A DNA stretch of 64,000 nucleotides from Alistipes sp. (lineage in GTDB: Bacteria > Bacillota > Clostridia > Oscillospirales > Ruminococcaceae). The DNA is taken from contig JAMPAJ010000001.1 of NCBI GenBank assembly GCA_023667265.1, positions 330,798 through 394,797 of the forward strand, read 5' to 3'. Shown here in pieces: positions 50,837 through 59,337 of the stretch. The notes under the pieces are model-generated. The model was not told the origin of the DNA. It worked only from the letters and a program-made list of their open reading frames with translations, and did no database searches. The first letter of the stretch is position 1; each line of letters opens with the position of its first letter. The position numbers were made by a program, and so were the translations under genes.

Positions 50837-51789
50837 TTGCCCTCAGCCTCCTTCTTCTGTTTTTCATATTTTCCGCCGAACGCCTTAGTGCGCGTCAGCT
50901 GCTCGATATACGGCGTAAGCACGTTCATAAGCAGGATACTGAAGGACACGCCCTCCGGCAGCGAGCCGAAATGTCTTATAATGAACGTTATTATTCCGCA
51001 GCCCAGACCGAACACGATCTTTCCCTTTGTAGAAATAGGAGTTGTAGCGTAGTCTGTAGCCATGAAAAATGCTCCGAGGAAAACTCCTCCGGCAAGTATC
51101 TGATACAGCGGATCATCGCCGGCTATCCAGGAAAGGAGCGCAAGGCTTCCGATAAAGGAGACCGGAGCTGCAAGGCTGATTATCCTACGTGCGGCAAGAT
51201 AAAGTCCGCCGGCAAGAAGCGCAAGCGCGCACGTCTCGCCGAGACAGCCGCCTGTATTTCCCAGGAACATATCAAGGTATGACGGCAGAGCGTCGCCGTC
51301 TCCAAGGGCAAGAGGCGTTGCTCCCGTAACTGCGTCCGCACCGTCCTTGTACCAGAAAGGAACGACCCAGTTTGTCATTGCGCCGCCAAAGCTTACCATA
51401 AGAACGATCCTGGCTGTTATCGCAGGATTTGCAAAATTCTGTCCCAGACCGCCAAAGAGCTGCTTCACAACAACAATAGCCACGAAGCTTCCTATCACAG
51501 CCATCCAGAGCGGCAGCGTCACCGGCAGATTCAGCGCAAGGATAAGACCCGTTACAACTGCGGAAAGATCGCCTACCGTGTTTTCACGCTTCATCAGCTT
51601 TCTGCACAGGAATTCAAATATAACGCAGCTTACGACTGTCACAGCAGTCAGCAGAAGCGCGCGGAGTCCGAAAATAACGCAGCCGACTGCCAGCGCCGGA
51701 ATAAGCGCGATGCAGACATTAAGCATTATTGTTGAGGTTTTTGTGTAATTCTCGTCGTGGGGCGACGGAGAGACCATAAGTCGATTCAT
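50833..51789 (-). CDS. rnfD: Rnf complex subunit D (covalent FMN)
   Basis: An integral membrane subunit of 318 aa with about nine helices. The flavinylation motif VTGATPLAL near residue 155 and FGGLGQNFANPAI near 120 are typical. It is 11 bp downstream of rnfC and overlaps rnfG. Confidence 0.93.
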   Translation of the reverse strand: MNRLMVSPSPHDENYTKTSTIMLNVCIALIPALAVGCVIFGLRALLLTAVTVVSCVIFEFLCRKLMKRENTVGDLSAVVTGLILALNLPVTLPLWMAVIGSFVAIVVVKQLFGGLGQNFANPAITARIVLMVSFGGAMTNWVVPFWYKDGADAVTGATPLALGDGDALPSYLDMFLGNTGGCLGETCALALLAGGLYLAARRIISLAAPVSFIGSLALLSWIAGDDPLYQILAGGVFLGAFFMATDYATTPISTKGKIVFGLGCGIITFIIRHFGSLPEGVSFSILLMNVLTPYIEQLTRTKAFGGKYEKQKKEAEGK

Positions 51790-51800
51790 GCCTGTTTACC

Positions 51801-53078
51801 TCACTTTCTCGGGATCATTGCCTTGGCAAGCTGATTTGTCTCCGCAAGCTTTCTGTTTGCAGGACATACAAAGGTACAGCTTCCGCAGTTCATGCACAGC
51901 ATGACCTTAAGGGCTTTCAGATCCTCAATGTCTTTGATTTTATAAGCCTTGTCGATCTCCGCAGGCATAAGTCCCATCGGACACACTCTCACGCAGCGTC
52001 CGCAGCGGATGCAAGCCGAGGTCTGACGCTCGTCGTAATGATCGAAAGCAAGAAGCGCGTTTGTGGTTTTCATTACCGGCATATTGATATCCGGGATCGA
52101 CATTCCCATCATAGGGCCGCCGGAAATAAGCTTGCGTATGGAATCGATATCAGTCTTGCAGAACCGGAGGATATCAACAAAGGGCGTTCCCACCTGCGCA
52201 AAAACATTTTTCGGCTCACCCACAGCGTTTCCGTCAACAGTAATACGCCGCGTCATAAAGGGCATACCTGTCTTGCTGTATCGGTAGATAAAGGCTGCCG
52301 TTGAAACGTTGAGAACGATTACTCCCACGTCCGAGGGCAGCTTTCCCTCCTCTACTATCCTGCCTGTCGAGTTGTAAATAATTACCTTTTCCGCACCCTG
52401 GGGATAGGCTGAGGGCAGCGTCACAATGTCGATAGTATCGTCATTTTTCGCCATATCCTCAAATTTTTTTATAGCCTCGGGCTTGTTTGCCTCAACGGCT
52501 ATCTTTGCATTTTTAATTTCCAGCCGTTCCTTTACAAGCCTTATTCCGTTCAGAACATCATCCGTATTTTCCATCATTTCGCGGTAATCGGCAGTTATGT
52601 AAGGCTCGCACTCCGCGGCGTTGATGACAATGGTGTCGATAGGAGTTTTGGAATTGAGCTTGATATGCGTCGGGAAGCCTGCGCCTCCGAGACCGCAGAC
52701 GCCGCTTTCGCGAACTGCCTTAATGAAGCTCTCCCTGTCAGTGATGACCGGAGGCTTTACTTCCTCGCTGACTGTCTGCTCGCCGTCGGGCTCGATCTCC
52801 ACCGCCTTGCAGACTGCTCCCATGGCCGTCTGATAGTCGGTAACAGCGGTCACCTTTCCCGAGACTGTGGCGTGTACGGGAACGCTGAAAGCAGCCTGTG
52901 AATCGCCGATCTTCTGACCGACCTTCACATAGTCCCCTACCTTGACAAGCGTGTCGCATGGCGCACCCATGTGCATCGACATAGGCAATATTATTTTAGA
53001 TGGCAATGGCAGCTGTACCGTAACGCAGTCTTCCGTATTTTTACGGTGTTTCAGCTTTATACCGTTTAGCTTTTTCAT
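51801..53078 (-). CDS. rnfC: Rnf complex subunit C (NADH-binding, Fe-S)
   Basis: RnfC (425 aa) is the NAD(H)/FMN-binding peripheral subunit. GLGGAGFPTHIK (near 120) is the nucleotide-binding part, and two ferredoxin motifs (CIRCGRCVRVCPMGLMP and CMNCGSCTFVCPANRKL) lie at the C-terminus. I start at ATG 53078, 7 nt after AAGGAG; an upstream in-frame start would add 22 residues without RBS support. It is the first gene of the operon. Confidence 0.93.
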   Translation of the reverse strand: MKKLNGIKLKHRKNTEDCVTVQLPLPSKIILPMSMHMGAPCDTLVKVGDYVKVGQKIGDSQAAFSVPVHATVSGKVTAVTDYQTAMGAVCKAVEIEPDGEQTVSEEVKPPVITDRESFIKAVRESGVCGLGGAGFPTHIKLNSKTPIDTIVINAAECEPYITADYREMMENTDDVLNGIRLVKERLEIKNAKIAVEANKPEAIKKFEDMAKNDDTIDIVTLPSAYPQGAEKVIIYNSTGRIVEEGKLPSDVGVIVLNVSTAAFIYRYSKTGMPFMTRRITVDGNAVGEPKNVFAQVGTPFVDILRFCKTDIDSIRKLISGGPMMGMSIPDINMPVMKTTNALLAFDHYDERQTSACIRCGRCVRVCPMGLMPAEIDKAYKIKDIEDLKALKVMLCMNCGSCTFVCPANRKLAETNQLAKAMIPRK

Positions 53079-53152
53079 GTGCTGTCTCCTTATCTGAAAT
53101 TTATTTTGACTTATATTGACATCGTCTATAGCTATTTTACGCATATAATATA

Positions 53153-53181
53153 ATTATACAATACTTTTTGAAAAATTGCAA
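53153..53181 (-). promoter_or_regulatory. Promoter of the rnf operon
   Basis: On the minus strand, -35 TTGCAA (53181-53176), 17-bp spacer, -10 TATAAT (53158-53153). Confidence 0.82.
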
Positions 53182-53199
53182 TACTTTTTTTGCATTTTT

Positions 53200-53258
53200 C
53201 GCGGCGAGCGGGTAGCACCCGCTGGCAATTCACGTAGCCGTTCGTACCTCACTAATTT
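53200..53258 (+). repeat. Dispersed AGC-triloop repeat, well-conserved copy
   Basis: GCGGGTAGCACCCGC (perfect 6-bp stem, AGC loop), then TGGCAATTCACGTAGCCGTT and CGTACCTCACTAATTT. Nearly identical to the copies at 20686 and (inverted) 22069. Confidence 0.85.
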
Positions 53259-53357
53259 ATCTTGCAGACATAAATATGCCGCGAGCCGGAAAATATTAAT
53301 CGCACACAAGAGTCTAACAGCTAATAGCTAACGGCTAATGACTTCTTAACAAAATAC

Positions 53358-53386
53358 TTGCAATTCCGCAAAATATGTGTTATAAT
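53358..53386 (+). promoter_or_regulatory. Promoter of the DacF-like gene
   Basis: -35 TTGCAA (53358-53363), 17-bp spacer, extended TGT-TATAAT (-10 at 53381-53386). Confidence 0.83.
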
Positions 53387-53427
53387 AGAAATAATAACCC
53401 TCACCCTACAAATAAGGAATGAAAAAT

Positions 53428-54843
53428 ATGAAGCTATTGAAAAGAATAACCGCAGCTGCGGCGTCAGTTCTGGCTTTTCTGCCATGCCTCAGCACCGGAA
53501 ACGCAAGCGCTGTGTCCTTTAATATGCAGTCCTCTCTCTACAGTGAATCGGCGATACTGGTAAATCTGGACTGCAACACAGTAATATATGAGAAAAATGC
53601 CGATACTATGCAGATGCCCGGTCCTCTTGTCAATATTATGACAGCCATTGTCTGCATCGAGAACTGCTCCGACCTTACTCAGGAAATAACTGTGAACGAA
53701 GACGTTTACTCCGACCTGTACAATATACAATATAAGGACGATCTGCGATATGCCGATATATATGACGGCGATGTGCTCACCTACTACGATCTGCTGTATG
53801 CTATGATGCTCACCTCTTCCGTTGAGGCATCCTCCACAATAGCCTATAACATCGGCGGAGCAAGCACTGCTGATTTTGTCCAGCTGATGAACGACAAGGC
53901 TGCGGAGCTCGGACTTTCGTCAACTCATTTCACCAATGCCACCGGAATGTACAGCGCAGACCAGTATACCACAGCCCGGGATATGGCTAAGCTGACGCAG
54001 TATGCCCTGAAGGTTCCGCATTTTGAGGAAATAAGCACTGCTTACGTCCGTGAACCGTCGATCCGCGACCCCGAAAATCACCCCGACCGCGAATCCTGGA
54101 AATGGTATCACTCAAATACGATGATGGATTCCGAAAGCGACAAGTACTACTACGCCGGAGCGAAAGGCATTAAAACCGGAAATCTTGAAATGGGCGGACG
54201 AAATATCGTCGCCATGGCAAGCCGCGACGGCAACAATTACCTTGCCGTTGCCATGAAAGCGCCTATAAACGATTCCGAGGGCGACGTTGCATTTTATCAC
54301 CTTGACGACGCCGAAACCATGTTTAACTGGGCGTTCAACCACTTTTCCTATAAGGTCATCCTGCCGGAAACTGCGGAGCTTGGAGAGATCCCGGTAAGCC
54401 TTGCTGACGGAAACGATTACGTTCTTGCACGTCCAAAAGAGGAAATTTCCATGCTCTGGGTGGACGATGTTGACGTCTCGCTGATAAACCGCGACAATAT
54501 CCAGTGGAATACGGATTCTCTGCAAGCGCCTGTGAAAAAAGGCGATCTGCTGGGAAAAGTCACTCTCGAATACTCTGGAGAGGCAATTGCCACCGTTGAC
54601 CTGATCGCGGTCTCGGACGTTGACCGTTCCGCAATGAAATATAACATCTACGCGGCGAAAATGTTCCCGAAGTCTAAATGGTTCAAGAAGGCTTTTGTCA
54701 TAACCGGTATTCTCTGCGGCATATACATTCTCCTCTGCATCTACGCATATGTGCTGTTCAAGCAGCGCCAGAAGCCGGTGAAGCCGATCTACGCCGTGCC
54801 GAAGGTCAAAGGCAAGAAAAAAAATAATAACGGAAAAAAATAG
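53428..54843 (+). CDS. D-Ala-D-Ala carboxypeptidase-like protein lacking catalytic residues
   Basis: A 471-residue DacF/S11-type protein: signal peptide (1-28, ending GNASA), penicillin-binding fold (about 35-280), a beta-rich C-terminal domain (about 290-395) and a C-terminal membrane helix (about 417-440) followed by a basic tail. Alignment to PASTTKIMTA gives PGPLVNIMTA at residues 64-73, so the SxxK Ser is Pro66 and the Lys is Asn69. The SxN triad reads SVE (131-133). KTG is kept in GIKTGNLEMGGR. It therefore should not acylate beta-lactams or cleave peptides, and may be a binding or scaffold protein. I use ATG 53428 (AAGGA 9 nt upstream); an ATG 9 nt before has no spacing to that site. 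Confidence 0.88.
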   Translation: MKLLKRITAAAASVLAFLPCLSTGNASAVSFNMQSSLYSESAILVNLDCNTVIYEKNADTMQMPGPLVNIMTAIVCIENCSDLTQEITVNEDVYSDLYNIQYKDDLRYADIYDGDVLTYYDLLYAMMLTSSVEASSTIAYNIGGASTADFVQLMNDKAAELGLSSTHFTNATGMYSADQYTTARDMAKLTQYALKVPHFEEISTAYVREPSIRDPENHPDRESWKWYHSNTMMDSESDKYYYAGAKGIKTGNLEMGGRNIVAMASRDGNNYLAVAMKAPINDSEGDVAFYHLDDAETMFNWAFNHFSYKVILPETAELGEIPVSLADGNDYVLARPKEEISMLWVDDVDVSLINRDNIQWNTDSLQAPVKKGDLLGKVTLEYSGEAIATVDLIAVSDVDRSAMKYNIYAAKMFPKSKWFKKAFVITGILCGIYILLCIYAYVLFKQRQKPVKPIYAVPKVKGKKKNNNGKK

Positions 54844-54845
54844 CT

Positions 54846-54883
54846 ATAAAAATCGACCCTCCGGAATTTTCTCCGGAGGGTCG
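54846..54883 (-). terminator. Terminator of the his operon
   Basis: On the minus strand CGACCCTCCGGA (54883-54872) pairs with TCCGGAGGGTCG (54865-54854), followed by ATTTTTAT. Confidence 0.9.
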
Positions 54884-54889
54884 TCTTCA

Positions 54890-55228
54890 TCATGTATTTT
54901 TATCTACCTGGTGGAACTTTTTGAGATTGCCGATCTTCTCGTTGCGCTCGTCAAGAATTTTCTCAACATCAGACCACTCGAGCCCCTGGTTTACGCAGAG
55001 CACCATTACGTGGTACAGCAGGTCGTTTATCTCGTTCATCAGCTCGTCGTTATCGCCGTTTTTAGCCGCAATTACAGTCTCTGTAGCCTCTTCGCCGATC
55101 TTCTTGCAGATCTTATCCACGCCCTTATCGAAGAGATAGCAGGTATAAGAATTTTCCGCAGCTGTGCCGTTGTCGTACTGAGCCTTTCGCTCCTTGATAA
55201 CGGCAAATATTTCCTCATAAAGTGTCAT
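54890..55228 (-). CDS. hisE: Phosphoribosyl-ATP pyrophosphatase
   Basis: HisE (112 aa) hydrolyses phosphoribosyl-ATP to phosphoribosyl-AMP, step 2 of histidine synthesis. The MazG-like all-helical fold has EEATETVIAAKNGD and NEINDLLYHVMVL with the metal-binding Glu/Asp residues. ATG 55228 follows GGAGGA; the open frame extends further upstream into hisI without support. Last gene of the his operon. Confidence 0.94.
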   Translation of the reverse strand: MTLYEEIFAVIKERKAQYDNGTAAENSYTCYLFDKGVDKICKKIGEEATETVIAAKNGDNDELMNEINDLLYHVMVLCVNQGLEWSDVEKILDERNEKIGNLKKFHQVDKNT

Positions 55229-55229
55229 A

Positions 55230-55577
55230 TCATTCTTCCTCCGTGTTATATATTTCGTTGAAAAAGCAGCTATAGCTTCCCGTATGGCAGGCAACCCCAG
55301 TCTGCTCGACGTTCACAAGCAGCGTATCGTTGTCGCAGTCGCCGTAAATGGACACTACTCTTTGCAGATGTCCCGAGGTCGCGCCCTTGTTCCAGTACTC
55401 CTGTCTCGATCTGCTCCAGAACCAGGTATATCCCGTTTCGAGAGTCTTTTTAAGGCTCTCCTTGTTCATATATGCCAGCATCAGCACTGTTTTTGTGTTG
55501 ACCTCGTAGCATATCGCAGGGATAAGCTCGCCTTTTACAAAGAATTTATCCAGGTCGTTCAAATCTATTTTTACCAT
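55230..55577 (-). CDS. hisI: Phosphoribosyl-AMP cyclohydrolase
   Basis: HisI (115 aa) opens the adenine ring of PRAMP. Conserved [21 protein letters not shown] and the zinc-binding Cys set in GDCDND and CHTGSYSC are present. ATG 55577 follows AAGGGAG. HisI and HisE are separate proteins here, not the fused HisIE form. Confidence 0.95.
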   Translation of the reverse strand: MVKIDLNDLDKFFVKGELIPAICYEVNTKTVLMLAYMNKESLKKTLETGYTWFWSRSRQEYWNKGATSGHLQRVVSIYGDCDNDTLLVNVEQTGVACHTGSYSCFFNEIYNTEEE

Positions 55578-55590
55578 TACGCTTTCTCCC

Positions 55591-56346
55591 TTATCGCACA
55601 ATTACTCCCTTGCCGCGGCAATATGCCTTGACCTCCTGAACTGTCAGCTCCTTGAAATGGAACAGCGACGCCGCAAGAGCTGCCGTTGCTCCGGTTTTCT
55701 CGAAAACCTCGGCAAAGTCGTCTATTTTTCCTGCTCCGCCGCTGGCAATTACCGGAATACTGCAATTGTCACAGACTGCTTTCAGCATCTCGATGTCAAA
55801 GCCGTTTTTCGTACCGTCGGCGTCTATAGAGTTGAGGCATATCTCCCCTGCTCCGAGATTTTCAATGGTGTGTACCCAGTCGATGAGGTCGATTCCCATA
55901 TCAACGCGTCCGCCATTTATATAGACAGTCCACTTTTTTTCGTCGATCTTCTTTGCGTCAATTCCTACGCAGATGCACTGGCTTCCGAAAATATCCGCTC
56001 CGTCCTTGATAAGCTGCGGATTTTTTACAGCCTGGGAGTTTACTGAAACCTTGTCTGCGCCGGCTCTCAGGGTCTCCCGAATATCGTCAACTGTCTTGAT
56101 ACCGCCGCCTACTGTCAGCGGAACGAAAACTCTCTTTGCCGTCTCACGCACAACGTCCAGGAAAACGCCTCTGCCCTCGAAAGAAGCCGTAATATCGTAG
56201 AAAACGATCTCGTCAGCGCCCTGCCTGTTGTACTCCTCCGCACATTCAACAGGATCGCCAACGTCGCGTATACCCTCAAAATTCACTCCCTTTACCACCT
56301 TGCCGTTACGCACGTCAAGGCATGGGATTATTCTCTTCGCAAGCAT
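55591..56346 (-). CDS. hisF: Imidazole glycerol phosphate synthase, cyclase subunit
   Basis: HisF (251 aa) is the TIM-barrel partner of HisH. It shows [15 protein letters not shown] with catalytic Asp11, CVGIDAKK, and phosphate loops VGGGIKT and ASGGAGK. ATG 56346 lies 5-6 nt after GGAGGTG; the frame stays open further upstream across hisA, which is not real coding. 13 bp separate it from hisI. Confidence 0.95.
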   Translation of the reverse strand: MLAKRIIPCLDVRNGKVVKGVNFEGIRDVGDPVECAEEYNRQGADEIVFYDITASFEGRGVFLDVVRETAKRVFVPLTVGGGIKTVDDIRETLRAGADKVSVNSQAVKNPQLIKDGADIFGSQCICVGIDAKKIDEKKWTVYINGGRVDMGIDLIDWVHTIENLGAGEICLNSIDADGTKNGFDIEMLKAVCDNCSIPVIASGGAGKIDDFAEVFEKTGATAALAASLFHFKELTVQEVKAYCRGKGVIVR

Positions 56347-56347
56347 A

Positions 56348-57073
56348 TTACACCTCCGCATATTTAATGGCTTCTGCAAGGTCGAGCGTGCCCTTATAAA
56401 TAGATTTTCCGCAGATAGTGCCGTACAAGCCCATTTCCTTGCAGGCGATAATATCCGCCATTGTGTGTACTCCGCCGCTTGCCACGATATTTGCGCGGCT
56501 GCCCATAGCGTCTGCAAGGGCTTTAAGCTGCTCCCGGTTTACGCCGCTGAGCGTGCCGTCCTTTGAAATATCCGTAAAGATAAAATACTTTACGCCGACC
56601 TCGTTCATCTTTTTCGCCAGCTCGATATAGTGGACATCAGAGCTTTCGAGCCAGCCCTCGGTCGCAACCATTTCGTTGACCGCGTCGATTCCCACAACGA
56701 TCTTCTCGCTGCCGAATTTTTCAACGGCGTCGCTGACAAGCCTCGGATCTTTAAGCGCCACAGAGCCGAGTATTACCCTTGCGATGCCCATATCCAGGTA
56801 CTCCTGAATAGTTTCAAGACTGCGGATACCTCCGCCAAGCTCCACCTTTAAATTGGTTTTCTCCGCAATATCAGCGTATATCCTTGTGTTGACAGGTCTG
56901 CCCTCTTTCGCGCCGTCAAGATCTACCATATGTATCCATGACGCACCTGCGGCTTCAAAGCTCTTTGCAGTTTCAAGGTGATTCTCCGCAACCTTTTCCA
57001 CAGTGCTGAAATCGCCCTTGAACAGCCGCACACAGCAGCCGTCCTTTATATCAATAGCAGGAAAAATAATCAT
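56348..57073 (-). CDS. hisA: ProFAR isomerase (HisA)
   Basis: HisA (241 aa) isomerises ProFAR to PRFAR on a TIM barrel. [16 protein letters not shown] supplies the catalytic Asp near residue 8, and [22 protein letters not shown] and ASGGVHT follow. It overlaps hisH by 4 bp and nearly abuts hisF. Confidence 0.95.
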   Translation of the reverse strand: MIIFPAIDIKDGCCVRLFKGDFSTVEKVAENHLETAKSFEAAGASWIHMVDLDGAKEGRPVNTRIYADIAEKTNLKVELGGGIRSLETIQEYLDMGIARVILGSVALKDPRLVSDAVEKFGSEKIVVGIDAVNEMVATEGWLESSDVHYIELAKKMNEVGVKYFIFTDISKDGTLSGVNREQLKALADAMGSRANIVASGGVHTMADIIACKEMGLYGTICGKSIYKGTLDLAEAIKYAEV

Positions 57074-57672
57074 ATCAGACCTCCGAAGCTTTTAAGAATT
57101 TTAAGTCCCGTCTCGCCGCTTTTTTCCGGGTGGAACTGCGCGCCGTAAACATATTTTCCGTCATAGACAAGCGCCGGAACTCTTCCGCCGTATTCACAGT
57201 ATGCCGCAATGTTTTTATCGTCACAGTGTGCCTTGTATGAGTGGACAAAATAAACGTATTCGTCATCGCCCACATTTTCAAGAAGCGGACAATCGTTGAG
57301 TTTTTCCAGCTTATTCCAGCCCATATGCGGAATTATAAGCTCTGGCTCTTCGATCTTCCGTACAGAACCGCTTATCATTCCAAGCCCGTCACATTCCTGG
57401 AACTCATAGCCCTTTTCAAAAATAAGCTGCATTCCCAGGCAAATTCCAAGAAAGGGCTTTTTCCGCGACTCCTCCTTAACAGTATCGGCAAGTCCGCTTT
57501 TATCCAGCATCTCCATAGCCGCCGGAAAAGCTCCTACACCGGGAAGAATAACAGCGTCCGCAGACCTTATGCTCTCCTTGTCGGAAACAAGTCTGCTCTC
57601 GAACCCCAGGTGATCCAGGGCATTTTTAACACTGAAAATATTGCCTGCGCCGTAATCTACAATTGCAATCAT
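57070..57672 (-). CDS. hisH: Imidazole glycerol phosphate synthase, glutaminase subunit
   Basis: HisH (200 aa) is a class I glutaminase that feeds ammonia to HisF. The nucleophile Cys is in FLGICLGMQLIFE and the His-Glu pair in AQFHPEKSG. It shares a base with hisB and overlaps hisA by 4 bp. Confidence 0.95.
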   Translation of the reverse strand: MIAIVDYGAGNIFSVKNALDHLGFESRLVSDKESIRSADAVILPGVGAFPAAMEMLDKSGLADTVKEESRKKPFLGICLGMQLIFEKGYEFQECDGLGMISGSVRKIEEPELIIPHMGWNKLEKLNDCPLLENVGDDEYVYFVHSYKAHCDDKNIAAYCEYGGRVPALVYDGKYVYGAQFHPEKSGETGLKILKSFGGLI

Positions 57673-58262
57673 TACAGAACTCCTTTCGTGGAAAGCGTTG
57701 TGCCGTCGGAATTGAATGCCACGGCTGCTTTCAGTGCATGAGCCGCCGCTTTGTATACAGCCTCTGCCTTGTGATGGTCGTTGCTGCCGTACATCAGGTT
57801 TATGTGCAGCGTTATACCTGCATTAAAGGCGAATGCCCGGAAAAATTCCTCCGTCATGCAGAGGTCATATCCGCCGCAGCTCTGATTTGTAAAATCGCAG
57901 TTGAACACAAGAAAAGGTCGGTTGCTCAGGTCAAGACTGCACATCGCAAGGCTCTCATCCATCGGGATATAAGCCGTTCCATAGCGGACAATTCCGGATT
58001 TTGCGCCTAAAGCCTCGTTCAGAGCCTGTCCGAGCGCGATTCCGGTGTCCTCAATTGTGTGGTGGCAGTCGACCTCCAGATCGCCGAGGACCCTGATATT
58101 CATGGATATGCCGCTGTGCTTCGACAGCGCCGTCAGCATATGATCGAAAAAGCCGATACCTGTTGAAATATCCGACTCTCCCCTGCCGTCCAGCTCCAGA
58201 TGCACACGGATGTCGGTTTCCCGGGTCGTGCGGGTAATTTCCCCTGTTCGTACATTATCCAT
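57672..58262 (-). CDS. hisB: Imidazoleglycerol-phosphate dehydratase
   Basis: HisB (196 aa) is the dehydratase only; the phosphatase domain seen in enterobacteria is absent, so histidinol phosphatase must be a separate, probably PHP-type, enzyme elsewhere. Metal-binding motifs are DCHHTIEDTGIALG and GSNDHHKAEAVYKA. It overlaps hisC by 8 bp. Confidence 0.95.
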   Translation of the reverse strand: MDNVRTGEITRTTRETDIRVHLELDGRGESDISTGIGFFDHMLTALSKHSGISMNIRVLGDLEVDCHHTIEDTGIALGQALNEALGAKSGIVRYGTAYIPMDESLAMCSLDLSNRPFLVFNCDFTNQSCGGYDLCMTEEFFRAFAFNAGITLHINLMYGSNDHHKAEAVYKAAAHALKAAVAFNSDGTTLSTKGVL

Positions 58263-59325
58263 TGATGATCTCCTCCAATGCCCCGAAGAGCTTGTTCATC
58301 TCGTCGTCAGTTCCTACGGATATACGCAGATAATCGCCTATCACAGGCTTATCCCAATAACGGACGTAAATGCTGCGCTTTTTCAGCTCGGTGAAAATTT
58401 CCTTTGCCGGCTTTGCACCCGGCTTTGCGAAAATGAAATTGCTCTTTGAATCCGGAAATGTGAAGCCCAGCTCCGAAAGCCGCGCCTTTGACCGCTCACG
58501 CGTATCGACGATTTTTTCTACAGTTGAACGGAAATACTCCTCGTCCTTCATTGACTCCGCTCCGCAAAGCTGGGTAACCGTGTTCATAGTGTAAGAATTT
58601 ATTGAAAACTTCACGTCGTTCATATATTTTATCAGCTTCTCGCTGCCCATTGCGAAGCCGATACGCATACCAGCCATAGACCGCGACTTTGAATAGGTCT
58701 GTATCACAAGCAGGTTGTCGTACTTATCAATAAGCGGCAGACAGCTTGCATTTTCCCCGGCAAAATCAATATAAGCCTCGTCTATCATCACAACGGAGTC
58801 CGGATTCGCCTTGACGATCTCCTCTATCATCCCCACAGATTCAAGAACTCCGGTAGGCGCATTGGGATTCGGGAAAATTATTCCGCCGTTTTCGCCCATG
58901 TAATCCCGGGGCTCTATGGTAAAGTCGCTTTTCAGAGGCATCTGCTTATAGGGTATGCGGTGTACGTCAGCCCACACATCGTAGAAGGAGTAGGTAATAT
59001 CTGGGAAAAGCACAGGCTTGTCCGAACCGAAAAATGTCATGAACGCCATTGATATAACGTCGTCAGAGCCTACGCCCACAAATATCTGCGACGGCTTCAG
59101 CTTATACCGCTCCGCTATAGCTCCGACCAGAACTGATGCCTCCGGGTCAGGATAAAGACGCATACGCGAAATATCAAAATTCTCCGTAACAGCCCGGACT
59201 CCGGGTGCAGGCGGATATGGATTTTCGTTGGTGTTAAGCTTTACCGCATCGCTGTCCTTTGGCTGCTCGCCCGGAACATACGGGACGACCCTTCTCACAT
59301 TGGATTCCCATTTCATATCATTCAT
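58255..59325 (-). CDS. hisC: Histidinol-phosphate aminotransferase
   Basis: A PLP-dependent class I/II aminotransferase (about 356 aa). The active-site Lys is in TYSKSRSMAGMRIGF, and NTNENPYPPAPG, PNPNAPTG and DEAYIDF are standard. The start is not clear-cut: I use ATG 59325 with GGTG 6 nt upstream; TTG 59337, ATG 59331 or ATG 59316 are alternatives. It closely follows hisD. Confidence 0.94.
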   Translation of the reverse strand: MNDMKWESNVRRVVPYVPGEQPKDSDAVKLNTNENPYPPAPGVRAVTENFDISRMRLYPDPEASVLVGAIAERYKLKPSQIFVGVGSDDVISMAFMTFFGSDKPVLFPDITYSFYDVWADVHRIPYKQMPLKSDFTIEPRDYMGENGGIIFPNPNAPTGVLESVGMIEEIVKANPDSVVMIDEAYIDFAGENASCLPLIDKYDNLLVIQTYSKSRSMAGMRIGFAMGSEKLIKYMNDVKFSINSYTMNTVTQLCGAESMKDEEYFRSTVEKIVDTRERSKARLSELGFTFPDSKSNFIFAKPGAKPAKEIFTELKKRSIYVRYWDKPVIGDYLRISVGTDDEMNKLFGALEEIING

Positions 59326-59337
59326 TTGCATCACCAA

